Assembly (NCBI GenBank): GCA_010024875.1
Contig: RGFZ01000005.1
Coordinates: 1 to 64,000 of the forward strand
From: Oxalobacteraceae bacterium
GTDB taxonomy: Bacteria; Pseudomonadota; Gammaproteobacteria; Burkholderiales; Burkholderiaceae_D
DNA length: 64,000 bases
Direction of reading: 5' to 3'
Positions 17,684 through 26,383 of the stretch are shown piece after piece. The translations under genes and the position numbers were made by a program. The notes beneath the pieces are model-generated. The model worked only from the letters and a program-made list of their open reading frames with translations, had not been told where the DNA came from and made no database searches. Position 1 is the first letter of the stretch. The number at the start of each line of letters is the position of its first letter.

Positions 17684-18013
17684 TCAGCGTCTCGGCGCAG
17701 TGGCGATCGCCACTTTGCAGTCACTGACAACCGGCGCACCGCGACGGCTGTCGAGCAGCATGGCTTTGGCCGGGATACCAATCCAGACCAGTCCGCTCTG
17801 CAGATCTTCAAAGCGATGCGCACCAGTCGAGGTACGTACGCGTTCCATCGTGTACGCTCGTCCGCGCCAGATCACCTCGATCACGTTGTCCAGTCGGTGG
17901 TCTCCGGTCACCGACATCGGCTGCCCTAGCTCGCAGACCATGTCGGTCCGCGCTGCCTGTGCATGACCCGAGACGAAGATCATGACGATGAATACCGAAA
18001 TCAGTGTCCGCAT
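17684..18013 (-). CDS. Small secreted protein, function unknown
   Basis: 109 residues with a clear Sec signal peptide (LISVFIVMIFVSGHAQA, cleavage near residue 20). The mature part has two cysteines (MVCELG and VSDCKV) that could form a disulfide, and several short beta-strands. The size and two-cysteine beta-rich layout resemble periplasmic inhibitors of the MliC type, but key residues cannot be matched by eye, so I leave it unassigned. It lies 25 bp after the citE-like gene and 78 bp before acnA on the same strand. Confidence 0.65.
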   Translation of the reverse strand: MRTLISVFIVMIFVSGHAQAARTDMVCELGQPMSVTGDHRLDNVIEVIWRGRAYTMERVRTSTGAHRFEDLQSGLVWIGIPAKAMLLDSRRGAPVVSDCKVAIATAPRR

Positions 18014-18038
18014 ACGGCCTCCCTCAGGTCATTAGCGA

Positions 18039-19046
18039 CTAGAGCAGACCGTCCGCCTCCTTCGGCAGCATCTGCCCGGTTTGCCTTGCACGCTGCAGCA
18101 CGGTCCAGTAGTAGCGATAGCTGGCGCGGTCGTGCAGCTTACTCTTGTGTCGGATGGGTCCCCAGTCCTTGTCTCTCGCGGCAGACAATATCGCTGTCGC
18201 GTCCTCGATCTCGCCAGCTTCGGGCGCGAATGCTGCCAGTATGTGCCTGATCTGGTCGGGATGGATACTCCACATGCGCTGATATCCGAACTGGCGGCTT
18301 GCAAGCGTTGCATCACTGGCCACGACAGACAAGTCTCGGATCTCGGTGCACACATTATGCGACGGTACTTTGCCATTGGCATGACAGGCTGCAGAAATTT
18401 CCAGTTTTGCACGGGAAATCAGCGGATGGCTGAACTGGCCTGGGCTGAGCATGGCCTCGCTGGGAATGCCGCCATAGTGCGCAGAGACGAAATCCATGAT
18501 GCCGAAGGACAAGCATTCGACCGCAGGATGTTCGGCCATTTCCCACACCCGGTGCAGTGCGTGGTGTGTCTCAATCAGCACATGCAAGGGCAAATCCGGG
18601 CGGCCAGCGGCGGATGCGTGCCGGGACACCAGCGCCACCGCGGCCTCCAACTGATTGCGGCTGTCGATCTTGGGGATCACCATGTACGCCAGACGACGGG
18701 CGGCGAGTGCGCAGAGGGTCGCGACGTCTTGTTCGAAATACGGACTGCCGACGTCGTGCACCCGAACACCTATGCGACCAAAACGGTTCTCTGCACTGGC
18801 GATCAGTTCGCCAATCAGGCGCGCATGCGCAGTTTCGTTGCCTACGGCAGCGCCGTCCTCGCAATCAAAGGTCAGGTCCAGCACAGGACCGAGTTCCTGC
18901 TGCAGCGTCAGTGATTTGCGCATCAGTTTCTCGGAACCGGCATAGTGATCGCAGACCGGCAGGGTCACCGGCCGGTGTTTGCCTTGGAACAGAACCTCGG
19001 AAGGATGCATGCGTTGCGGGGCAGGGTGCAGCGTCTGTCGGGACAT
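18039..19046 (-). CDS. HpcH/HpaI aldolase / CitE-like CoA lyase
   Basis: 335 residues of the citrate lyase beta-subunit-like family, which cleave or form C-C bonds of acyl-CoA or 2-keto acids with Mg2+. Visible motifs are DLTFDCEDGAAVGNE (metal-binding Glu/Asp), RIGVRVHD, MVIPKIDS and HVLIETHHALHRVWEM. Citrate lyase alpha and gamma genes are absent, so it is not a fermentative citrate lyase; malyl-CoA or citramalyl-CoA lyase activity is a better guess. It lies between mdh and acnA, 38 bp after mdh. The start is the ATG at 19046. An upstream in-frame extension lacks family similarity and overlaps mdh. Confidence 0.85.
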   Translation of the reverse strand: MSRQTLHPAPQRMHPSEVLFQGKHRPVTLPVCDHYAGSEKLMRKSLTLQQELGPVLDLTFDCEDGAAVGNETAHARLIGELIASAENRFGRIGVRVHDVGSPYFEQDVATLCALAARRLAYMVIPKIDSRNQLEAAVALVSRHASAAGRPDLPLHVLIETHHALHRVWEMAEHPAVECLSFGIMDFVSAHYGGIPSEAMLSPGQFSHPLISRAKLEISAACHANGKVPSHNVCTEIRDLSVVASDATLASRQFGYQRMWSIHPDQIRHILAAFAPEAGEIEDATAILSAARDKDWGPIRHKSKLHDRASYRYYWTVLQRARQTGQMLPKEADGLL

Positions 19047-19084
19047 GAGCGGGCCGCCGGCCCGCTCATGGATCGGGTGGGTCG

Positions 19085-20074
19085 TTACGGCAGCAGATGC
19101 TTGACGCCGTCGCGCTCTTCGTTGAGCTCCTTGAGCGTGAGGTTGATGCGTTCCTGTGAGAACGCATCGATGTCCAGCCCCTGAACGATCTTGTATTCGC
19201 CATGCTCGGTGGTGACAGGGAAGCCGAACATCACGTCCTTGGGTATACCGTACGAGCCGTCCGAGGGGATGCCCATCGTGGTCCATTTGCCATGGGTACC
19301 CAGCACCCAGTCACGCACATGATCGATCGCTGCATTCGCCGCTGAGGCGGCCGAGGACAGACCGCGAGCTTCGATGATGGCGGCACCACGCTTGCCGACG
19401 GTCGGCAAGAAAGTGTCACGGTTCCACGCATCGTCGTTGATCATGTCTTTGACCGATTTGCCGTCAATCGTCGCGAAGCGATAGTCGGCGTACATCGTGG
19501 GGGAGTGGTTGCCCCACACGCAGAGCTTCTCGATGGATGCGACCGGCTTGCCCGTCTTGGCAGCAATCTGCGAGAGCGCGCGGTTATGGTCTAGGCGCAG
19601 CATGGCAGTGAAATTCTTGGCAGGCAGGCTGGGTGCGGATTTCATGGCGATGTACGCGTTGGTGTTGGCCGGGTTGCCGACTACCAGCACCTTCACGTTG
19701 CGCGAGGCAACCGCGTCCAGCGCCTTGCCCTGCACAGTGAAGATCTGGGCGTTTGCCTCAAGCAGGTCTTTACGCTCCATGCCGGGGCCACGGGGGCGGG
19801 CACCGACCAGCAGCGCCACGTCGGCATCTTTGAACGCGGTCATGGGGTCAGCATGCGCGGTCATACCAGCCAGCAGCGGGAATGCGCAGTCATCGATTTC
19901 CATCATCACGCCCTTGAGCGCCTTCTGTGCCTTTTCGTCGGGGATTTCCAGCAGTTGCAGGATCACGGGCTGGTCTTTGCCCAGCATGTCGCCGTTAGCG
20001 ATGCGAAAGAGCAGTGAATAACCGATCTGGCCGGCGGCGCCGGTCACAGCAACGCGCATAGGGGCTTTAGCCAT
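19085..20074 (-). CDS. mdh: Malate dehydrogenase (NAD)
   Basis: Oxidises malate to oxaloacetate with NAD. 329 residues, normal for the longer, cytosolic-like Mdh of betaproteobacteria. The NAD-binding motif is [12 protein letters not shown] near the N-terminus. Substrate-binding Arg residues lie in [15 protein letters not shown], and the catalytic His is in [12 protein letters not shown]. It is the first gene of the minus-strand run through acnA and is divergent from the GntR regulator gene. A TTGACA/TAAACT promoter lies upstream, next to a palindrome. Confidence 0.97.
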   Translation of the reverse strand: MAKAPMRVAVTGAAGQIGYSLLFRIANGDMLGKDQPVILQLLEIPDEKAQKALKGVMMEIDDCAFPLLAGMTAHADPMTAFKDADVALLVGARPRGPGMERKDLLEANAQIFTVQGKALDAVASRNVKVLVVGNPANTNAYIAMKSAPSLPAKNFTAMLRLDHNRALSQIAAKTGKPVASIEKLCVWGNHSPTMYADYRFATIDGKSVKDMINDDAWNRDTFLPTVGKRGAAIIEARGLSSAASAANAAIDHVRDWVLGTHGKWTTMGIPSDGSYGIPKDVMFGFPVTTEHGEYKIVQGLDIDAFSQERINLTLKELNEERDGVKHLLP

Positions 20075-20170
20075 GTTGAATCTCCAATTGGGTCGTGATG
20101 TCGGGGTGAGGGTCTGGCGGCTTTGCCGCAGATCTCTCTGCGAGCGCAGGGGCCAAAAAGTTTGGTCGCG

Positions 20171-20199
20171 AGTTTAGGCGCGACGTGCAGGTCTGTCAA
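20171..20199 (-). promoter_or_regulatory. Sigma-70 promoter of mdh
   Basis: On the minus strand TTGACA (20194-20199) is followed after exactly 17 bp by TAAACT (20171-20176). This is a near-consensus promoter about 97 bp before the mdh start. The palindrome at 20213-20224 lies 13 bp upstream of the -35. Confidence 0.7.
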
Positions 20200-20205
20200 T
20201 GCGTA

Positions 20206-20224
20206 TCTTATATCTTATATAAGA
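20206..20224. promoter_or_regulatory. Palindromic operator candidate between mdh and gntR
   Basis: TCTTATATAAGA (20213-20224) is a perfect 12-bp palindrome, preceded directly by a half-copy TCTTATA (20206-20212). One mismatch outward, the symmetry resumes for three more pairs. Size and AT-rich centre fit a GntR-family dimer site. Its place next to the mdh -35 and 59 bp before the GntR gene makes it the likely binding site of that regulator. Confidence 0.55.
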
Positions 20225-20282
20225 CATATTACACCAACAATGTTCTGGACGTTAAGCCCGGATCGTGGTGAAATTGCGCGCC

Positions 20283-21068
20283 ATGAATCAGACCGTCTCC
20301 CCGCCTGCAGTCCCTGGTCAGGCCACCGTTTCCGGTGGCTCGGGATCGGCTTCGCCCACCTTCAGTCCGCTTTACCAGCAAATCAAGGCGCTGATCATGC
20401 AAAGCCTGCAAACGGGGGAGTGGAAGCCCGGCGAGCTGATCCCCAGCGAGGTCGAGCTGGCCTATCGCTACAAGGTGAGCCAAGGCACGGTGCGCAAGGC
20501 CATCGACGAGCTGTCCGCCGATAACCTCGTGGTGCGTCGTCAGGGCAAGGGTACCTTTGTCGCCACCCATCACGAAGCTCGCGTCCAGTTTCGCTTCCTG
20601 CGCCTGATGCCCGATGCGGGTGATGCGCATCAGCCTGAAAACCATATCCTTGAAGTCAAACGCCTGCGCGGCCCGGCCGAAGTTGCCCGGGTTCTCGATA
20701 TCAAGGCGGGCGACTCCGTTGTGTTCATTCGTCGTCTGCAGCACTTTGACGGGGTGCCAACCATCATGGAAGAAATCTGGCTGCCCGGCGCCATCTTCAA
20801 GGGGCTCACCGCTGAACGTCTCGCTGAATACAAAGGCCCCATGTATGGCCTGTTCGAGACCGAGTTTGGTACCCAGATGATTCGAGCGTCGGAAAAGCTC
20901 AAGGCAGTCGCTGCAGATGAACTCGCTGTGGAGTTGCTGAAGGTGCAACCGGGAACGCCGATGCTGAGCGTCGAGCGTGTCGCTTTCACGTATGGCGACC
21001 GGCCGGTCGAATTGCGACGTGCGCTCTATGTAACGACTGATTATCACTACCACAACGAGCTGATTTGA
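20283..21068 (+). CDS. GntR-family regulator with UTRA domain (HutC type)
   Basis: 261 residues. After a 35-residue Ser/Pro/Gly-rich N-terminus comes the GntR winged helix-turn-helix (YQQIKALIMQSLQTGEW ... IPSEVELAYRYKVSQGTVRKA ... GKGTFVA). The C-terminal UTRA effector domain covers about 125-261 and ends FTYGDRPVELRRALYVTTDY. Effectors of such domains are usually small acids, amino acids or sugars; here a TCA intermediate is a reasonable guess from context. It is divergent from mdh and directly upstream of sdhCDAB. The ATG at 20283 was chosen; an in-frame GTG at 20265 is also possible. Confidence 0.9.
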   Translation: MNQTVSPPAVPGQATVSGGSGSASPTFSPLYQQIKALIMQSLQTGEWKPGELIPSEVELAYRYKVSQGTVRKAIDELSADNLVVRRQGKGTFVATHHEARVQFRFLRLMPDAGDAHQPENHILEVKRLRGPAEVARVLDIKAGDSVVFIRRLQHFDGVPTIMEEIWLPGAIFKGLTAERLAEYKGPMYGLFETEFGTQMIRASEKLKAVAADELAVELLKVQPGTPMLSVERVAFTYGDRPVELRRALYVTTDYHYHNELI

Positions 21069-21153
21069 AATCGCCCGGTGTGCCATCGTCCCTGGCTGGG
21101 TGTTTATCTGAAATGTGCCATGAGAATATGCAACACGGGCTACGCATCACGGC

Positions 21154-21182
21154 CTGAACGGAATAGCCCAAGCAGATAGAAT
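21154..21182 (+). promoter_or_regulatory. Candidate promoter of the sdh operon
   Basis: TAGAAT (21177-21182) matches five of six -10 positions and lies 49 bp before sdhC. The hexamer 17 bp upstream, CTGAAC, is weak, so an activator may be needed. No copy of the TCTTATATAAGA palindrome is present in this gap. Confidence 0.3.
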
Positions 21183-21230
21183 CGGGGCATTACCGTACCG
21201 GACGAAGCCCCATCGTTGGAGAACAAACCC

Positions 21231-21647
21231 ATGTCAGAAGCGACAACAGACCTCAGTAACAGAAAACGCTACACCAATATCCATGTCACCGACATCCTGC
21301 GCTACCGCTTGCCGGCCGCCGGCTTCGTGTCCATCCTTCACCGAATCAGCGGCGCAATGATGTTTCTGCTGCTGCCTTTTATCCTGTACCTGTTCGATTT
21401 ATCGATCACCTCGGAGATCTCATTTGCCTACCTCTCCGGTTTTGCAAGCCACTGGTTCGTGAAACTGCTGATCCTTGCGCTGTCATGGGCGTACTTGCAT
21501 CACTTCTGCGCCGGTGTTCGCCATCTGGTGATGGACCTGCACATTGGCTTGTCGAAAGAGAGCGCTGCCAAATCCGCGCGCTCGGTGCTATTCGTGAGCG
21601 TGCCGCTGGCGGTACTGGTCGCGTTCAAACTGTTCGGAGGTTTCTGA
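21231..21647 (+). CDS. sdhC: Succinate dehydrogenase cytochrome b556 subunit
   Basis: 138 residues with three membrane helices. It anchors SdhAB to the inner membrane and, with SdhD, binds heme b and ubiquinone. The family signature is visible as RLPAAGFVSILHRISGAMMF, with the conserved Ser-x-x-His-Arg near the quinone site. HHFCAGVRHLVMD in helix two contains the likely heme-ligand His. The ATG at 21231 has a GGAGA ribosome site. The sdhD start follows one base after its stop. Confidence 0.95.
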   Translation: MSEATTDLSNRKRYTNIHVTDILRYRLPAAGFVSILHRISGAMMFLLLPFILYLFDLSITSEISFAYLSGFASHWFVKLLILALSWAYLHHFCAGVRHLVMDLHIGLSKESAAKSARSVLFVSVPLAVLVAFKLFGGF

Positions 21648-21648
21648 G

Positions 21649-22011
21649 ATGGACAATAACATCGGACCCAAGCGTCTGGTCGTTGGCGCGCACTACGGCT
21701 TGCGCGACTGGCTTGCCCAGCGCATCACGGCGATCGTGATGGCGGTGTTTACCATCGTCGTTCTGGTGCTGTTTTTTGGCGCATCGGAATTCAGCTACGA
21801 GGGCTGGGCCGGGCTGTATGCGCAGCAATGGTTCAAACTGTTCGCTTTCGTGACGTTCATGTCCCTGTACTACCACGCGTGGGTCGGCGTACGTGATATC
21901 TGGATGGATTACGTCAAGCCGGTCGCGATTCGCTTGCTGCTGCAGGCACTGACGATCCTGTGGCTGGTGGGTTGTGCCGGCTGGACGGTACAGATTCTCT
22001 GGAGAGTATAA
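21649..22011 (+). CDS. sdhD: Succinate dehydrogenase hydrophobic membrane anchor subunit
   Basis: 120 residues with three membrane helices. It is the partner of SdhC in the anchor of complex II. Visible features are [15 protein letters not shown] at the first helix and [16 protein letters not shown] in the second, holding the heme/quinone-side residues. It is tightly packed between sdhC (1 bp gap) and sdhA (2 bp gap), typical of a single translationally coupled operon. Confidence 0.94.
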   Translation: MDNNIGPKRLVVGAHYGLRDWLAQRITAIVMAVFTIVVLVLFFGASEFSYEGWAGLYAQQWFKLFAFVTFMSLYYHAWVGVRDIWMDYVKPVAIRLLLQALTILWLVGCAGWTVQILWRV

Positions 22012-22013
22012 AA

Positions 22014-23789
22014 GTGGCATCCATCAAATCCTCCATTCCTTCCCGCCGTTTCGATGCGGCGATCATCGGCGCGGGTGGCTCCGGCATGCGCGCCGCGCTG
22101 CAACTCGCTGAGGCAGGTCTCAATGTCGCCGTACTGTCGAAAGTCTTCCCGACGCGCTCGCATACTGTGGCAGCGCAGGGCGGCATCGGTGCGTCGCTGG
22201 GCAATATGTCAGAGGACAACTGGTACTGGCATATGTTCGATACCGTCAAGGGTAGCGATTATCTAGGCGATCAGGACGCTATCGAATTCATGTGCCGCGA
22301 AGCGCCGAAAGTGGTCTACGAGCTAGAGCACTTCGGCATGCCTTTCGACCGTAATCCCGACGGCACGATTTATCAGCGTCCTTTTGGCGGCCATACCGCC
22401 AACTTCGGCGAGAAGCCCGTGCAGCGTGCGTGCGCTGCAGCCGACCGAACTGGCCATGCGATGCTGCACACGCTGTACCAGCGCAATGTGCGCGCGAAGA
22501 CGCATTTCTTTGTCGAGTGGATGGCGATTGATCTGGTGCGCAATCAGGACGGCGACGTGCTCGGTGTGGTCGCGCTCGAAATGGAAACCGGCGATGTGAT
22601 GGTGCTGGAAGCGAAGACCACAGTATTTGCGACCGGTGGTGCGGGTCGCATCTGGGCTGCGTCGACCAATGCCTTCATCAACACCGGCGATGGCATGGGC
22701 ATGGCCGCGCGTGCCGGCCTGCCGCTAGAAGACATGGAGTTCTGGCAGTTTCACCCGACCGGCGTTGCCGGCGCTGGCGTGCTGATCACCGAGGGTGTGC
22801 GCGGCGAGGGCGGCATCCTGATCAACAGCGAAGGCGAGCGTTTCATGGAGCGCTATGCGCCGACACTGAAAGATCTCGCGCCGCGCGATTTTGTCTCGCG
22901 GTCGATGGATCAGGAAATCAAGGAAGGTCGCGGCTGCGGGCCGAAGAAGAATCACGTGCTGCTCGATCTGCGCCATATTGGCGCCGACACCATACGCAAG
23001 CGTCTGCCATCGATTCTCGAGATCGGCCACAAGTTTGCAAACGTCGATGCCACCAAAGAGCCGATTCCCGTGGTGCCGACGATTCACTACCAGATGGGCG
23101 GCATACCGACCAATATCCACGGTCAGGTGGTCGCGCCGAAGAATGGCGGCCAGGAGATCGTGCGCGGATTGTACGCAATTGGCGAGTGCGCTTGCGTCTC
23201 CGTGCATGGCGCAAATCGTCTTGGTACCAACTCGCTGCTCGATCTGCTGGTGTTCGGTCGCGCGGCAGGCAATCACATCGTTGCCAGCAAGCTCAGAGAG
23301 CAGAGCCACCAGAATCTTCCGGCCGATGGCGCTGATCTCGCGCTCTCGCGCCTCGCGCACCTTGAAGCCTCGACCGGCTCTGAGCGCGTGCAGGATGTCG
23401 CCAACGACATTCGCTCAGCCATGCAGCACTACTGCGGCGTATTCCGCACGCAGGAGCTGCTGGATGAAGGCGTCAGGGAGATCATGCAGCTTGACGAGCG
23501 ACGCAAGCAGGTGTCATTCAAGGATAAATCCAAGGTATTCAATACCGCACGCGTCGAAGCGCTGGAGCTCGATAACCTGATCGAGACCGCGAAAGCCACC
23601 ATCGTCTCCGCCGCTGCTCGCAAAGAATCGCGTGGCGCACATGCGCATCGCGACCATGAGCATCGCGATGATGAACACTGGATGAAGCACACGCTGTGGT
23701 TCTCCGAAGGCAATCGCCTCGACTACAAGCCGGTGGTTACCAAGCCGCTGACCGTTGAAACTTTCAAGCCGAAAGCACGCACCTTTTAA
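22014..23789 (+). CDS. sdhA: Succinate dehydrogenase flavoprotein subunit
   Basis: Oxidises succinate to fumarate and passes electrons from covalent FAD to SdhB. 591 residues, standard length. The FAD-binding start is [21 protein letters not shown]. The flavin-attachment region is [15 protein letters not shown] with its His, and the active-site segment is [20 protein letters not shown]. The start is GTG at 22014, with GGAGAG seven bases upstream. Upstream in-frame codons overlap sdhD and are not conserved. Confidence 0.97.
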   Translation: MASIKSSIPSRRFDAAIIGAGGSGMRAALQLAEAGLNVAVLSKVFPTRSHTVAAQGGIGASLGNMSEDNWYWHMFDTVKGSDYLGDQDAIEFMCREAPKVVYELEHFGMPFDRNPDGTIYQRPFGGHTANFGEKPVQRACAAADRTGHAMLHTLYQRNVRAKTHFFVEWMAIDLVRNQDGDVLGVVALEMETGDVMVLEAKTTVFATGGAGRIWAASTNAFINTGDGMGMAARAGLPLEDMEFWQFHPTGVAGAGVLITEGVRGEGGILINSEGERFMERYAPTLKDLAPRDFVSRSMDQEIKEGRGCGPKKNHVLLDLRHIGADTIRKRLPSILEIGHKFANVDATKEPIPVVPTIHYQMGGIPTNIHGQVVAPKNGGQEIVRGLYAIGECACVSVHGANRLGTNSLLDLLVFGRAAGNHIVASKLREQSHQNLPADGADLALSRLAHLEASTGSERVQDVANDIRSAMQHYCGVFRTQELLDEGVREIMQLDERRKQVSFKDKSKVFNTARVEALELDNLIETAKATIVSAAARKESRGAHAHRDHEHRDDEHWMKHTLWFSEGNRLDYKPVVTKPLTVETFKPKARTF

Positions 23790-23803
23790 GCCCGGAAAAC
23801 ACC

Positions 23804-24514
23804 ATGACCCGTACTGTCAAATTTCAGATCTATCGCTACGATCCGGACAAGGATGCCAAGCCCTACATGCAGGACCTGACGGTCACGCTGCAGGATACCG
23901 ACAAGATGCTGCTCGATGCGCTACAGCGCATCAAGGCCGATGTTGATGATTCGCTCGCGCTGCGTCGCTCCTGCCGAGAGGGGGTCTGTGGCTCCGACGC
24001 GATGAATGTCAACGGCAAAAACCGTCTGGCCTGCACCACCAATTTGAACGAGCTGACCGAGCCCATCGTGCTGCGTCCGCTGCCCGGGTTACCGGTCATA
24101 CGCGACCTGATCGTCGACATGACGAACTTCTTCAAGCAATACCATTCGATCAAGCCCTTCCTGATCAACGACTCGATCCCTCCCGAAAAGGAGCGTCTGC
24201 AGATGCCGGCCGAGCGCGAGGAGCTCGATGGCCTGTACGAGTGCATCTTGTGCGCATGCTGCTCGACGTCCTGCCCGTCGTTCTGGTGGAATCCCGACAA
24301 GTTCGTTGGCCCGGCCGGGTTACTGCAGGCGTATCGATTTATCGCCGACAGTCGCGACGAAGCCACCAGCCAGCGTCTGGATAACCTCGAAGATCCGTAT
24401 CGCCTGTTCCGCTGCCACTCGATCATGAATTGCGTTGATGTTTGCCCGAAAGGCCTCAACCCGAACAAGGCGATCGGCAAGATCAAGGAACTGCTCGTCC
24501 GACGCACGGTGTAA
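23804..24514 (+). CDS. sdhB: Succinate dehydrogenase iron-sulfur subunit
   Basis: 236 residues carrying the three Fe-S clusters that take electrons from SdhA to ubiquinone. The 2Fe-2S ligands are in SCREGVCGSDAM and RLAC. The 4Fe-4S motif is CILCACCSTSCP and the 3Fe-4S motif is CHSIMNCVDVCPKGLNP. It lies 14 bp after sdhA, and sdhE starts 5 bp later, so assembly factor and subunit are coexpressed. Confidence 0.97.
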   Translation: MTRTVKFQIYRYDPDKDAKPYMQDLTVTLQDTDKMLLDALQRIKADVDDSLALRRSCREGVCGSDAMNVNGKNRLACTTNLNELTEPIVLRPLPGLPVIRDLIVDMTNFFKQYHSIKPFLINDSIPPEKERLQMPAEREELDGLYECILCACCSTSCPSFWWNPDKFVGPAGLLQAYRFIADSRDEATSQRLDNLEDPYRLFRCHSIMNCVDVCPKGLNPNKAIGKIKELLVRRTV

Positions 24515-24519
24515 GCGCG

Positions 24520-24792
24520 ATGGAGGGCTCAAGGCATCAGGACGACCCCGCGCGCCGCGCACGGCTGCGCTGGCGCAGCCGCCGTGGCTTGCTCGAAAAC
24601 GACCTGATCCTGACACGCTTTCTGGATGCGCATGAGGCAGAGCTCTCCGATGATGAAGTCGATGCGCTGACGCGTTTGCTGGAGTTGCCAGACAATGACT
24701 TGATGGGCCTGTTACTGGGCCGGGATGACACTGAAGAGCGCTTGAACCTTCCTCATGTGACGGCATTGCTCAATCGTCTGCGGGAAGCCTGA
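24520..24792 (+). CDS. sdhE: FAD assembly factor SdhE
   Basis: 90 residues of the YgfY/CptB/SdhE family, which promotes covalent flavinylation of SdhA. The hallmark RRGLLENDLIL matches the conserved RGxxE motif, followed by the acidic helix LSDDEVDALTRLLEL. The start at 24520 was chosen because it follows the sdhB stop and gives the family length; upstream in-frame codons lie inside sdhB. Confidence 0.92.
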   Translation: MEGSRHQDDPARRARLRWRSRRGLLENDLILTRFLDAHEAELSDDEVDALTRLLELPDNDLMGLLLGRDDTEERLNLPHVTALLNRLREA

Positions 24793-24876
24793 GGCAGACA
24801 CGGGCAGCGAGGAAGGCGCACAGTCTCGATAACGATTTGCATGATTGATTATTCTTTATGATTCAAAGGTAGAGCC

Positions 24877-26187
24877 ATGACCCAATCCGATACCAAAGCC
24901 ACGCTGTCTTTCTCCGACGGTTCGCCATCGGTCGAGTTCCCGGTGTATCAGGGCTCCATCGGCCCCGACGTCATCGATATCCGCAAGCTCTACGGCGCCA
25001 CCGGCAAGTTCACCTATGACCCCGGGTTCATGTCGACCGCTGCCTGCAACTCGACCATCACCTATATCGATGGCGACAAGGGCGAGCTGCTGTACCGCGG
25101 CTATCCCATCGAGCAACTAGCCGTCAATTGCGATTTTCTCGAGACTTGCTATTTGCTGCTCAACGGCGAGTTGCCCAACGCCACTGAGAAAAAGCAGTTC
25201 GTCGACACCGTGACCCGTCACACCATGGTGCACGAGCAGATGCAGTTCTTCTTCCGTGGTTTTCGCCGTGACGCGCACCCGATGTCGGTGCTGGTCGGCA
25301 CCGTGGGTGCGCTGGCCTCGTTCTATCATGACTCGCTCGATATCAATGATCCGCATCATCGTGAGGTATCGGCAATCCGTCTGATCGCCAAGATGCCGAC
25401 GCTGGTCGCGATGGCTTACAAATACTCTGTCGGTCAGCCTTTCGTTTATCCGCGTAATGACCTCTCCTACAGCGCTAATTTCATGCGCATGATGTTTGCC
25501 ACGCCAGCAGAGGATTACAAACCAAATGATGTGCTCGTGCGCGCGCTGGATCGCATTCTGATCCTTCATGCTGACCACGAGCAGAATGCGTCGACTTCGA
25601 CGGTTCGTCTGTCCGGTTCCTCGGGCGCCAATCCGTTTGCGTGTATCGCGGCCGGTATCGCCTGCCTGTGGGGCCCTGCGCATGGTGGCGCCAACGAGGC
25701 CGCGCTGACCATGCTCAAGGACATACAGCGCGATGGCGGCATCGACAAGATCGGCGAGTTCGTCGCCAAGGTCAAGGACAAGAACTCGAACGTCAAGCTG
25801 ATGGGCTTCGGTCACCGCGTCTACAAAAATTACGATCCGCGTGCCAAGCTGATGCGTGAAACCTGCCACGAGGTCCTGAACGAACTCGGACTGCAGAACG
25901 ATCCGTTGTTCAAGCTGGCGATGGCGCTGGAAAAGATCGCTCTGGAAGATGACTACTTTGTCCAGCGCAAGCTGTACCCGAACGTCGATTTCTACTCGGG
26001 CATCGTGCAGTCCGCGCTGGGTATTCCGGTCTCGCTGTTCACGGGTATCTTCGCGATGGCGCGCACCGTGGGCTGGATCGCGCAATGGAATGAGATGATC
26101 TCCGACCCCGAACAGAAGATCGGTCGTCCGCGACAGCTGTTTGTGGGCTCGGCGCAGCGGGATGTGCCGCCAATGGCGAAACGCTAA
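24877..26187 (+). CDS. gltA: Citrate synthase (type II)
   Basis: Condenses oxaloacetate and acetyl-CoA to citrate. 436 residues, the normal length of the hexameric, NADH-sensitive bacterial type. Catalytic residues are in [15 protein letters not shown] and [12 protein letters not shown], plus [14 protein letters not shown]. It lies 84 bp after sdhE, probably in the same operon, and ends at a strong terminator that separates it from odhA. Confidence 0.97.
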   Translation: MTQSDTKATLSFSDGSPSVEFPVYQGSIGPDVIDIRKLYGATGKFTYDPGFMSTAACNSTITYIDGDKGELLYRGYPIEQLAVNCDFLETCYLLLNGELPNATEKKQFVDTVTRHTMVHEQMQFFFRGFRRDAHPMSVLVGTVGALASFYHDSLDINDPHHREVSAIRLIAKMPTLVAMAYKYSVGQPFVYPRNDLSYSANFMRMMFATPAEDYKPNDVLVRALDRILILHADHEQNASTSTVRLSGSSGANPFACIAAGIACLWGPAHGGANEAALTMLKDIQRDGGIDKIGEFVAKVKDKNSNVKLMGFGHRVYKNYDPRAKLMRETCHEVLNELGLQNDPLFKLAMALEKIALEDDYFVQRKLYPNVDFYSGIVQSALGIPVSLFTGIFAMARTVGWIAQWNEMISDPEQKIGRPRQLFVGSAQRDVPPMAKR

Positions 26188-26205
26188 AAGACTCAAGAGT
26201 CACCG

Positions 26206-26230
26206 AACGGGCCCTGTGGGGCCCGTTTTT
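26206..26230 (+). terminator. Rho-independent terminator after gltA
   Basis: AACGGGCCC (26206-26214) pairs with GGGCCCGTT (26219-26227) across a 4-nt loop and continues into a T-run. It lies 19 bp past the gltA stop. The odh genes therefore need a promoter in 26231-26383 or depend on read-through. Confidence 0.85.
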
Positions 26231-26383
26231 GTACCGAAAAATCAAATGGCACGGTATGATTCCGACTGCCTTTGCGTTTTTTTACAGGTAGTCCACAAAT
26301 GCAGTCCGCGTAACGGAAGGACCGTGAAGCGGATGGTTACAACCCCCCAACCCTCGCGAAGCGCGAGCGAAAGGTGAGCAGCG

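Noticed and set aside
25117-26196. A 359-codon open frame on the minus strand opposite gltA
   Set aside because: gltA is complete and conserved on the plus strand. The opposite frame shows no family, signal or ribosome site.
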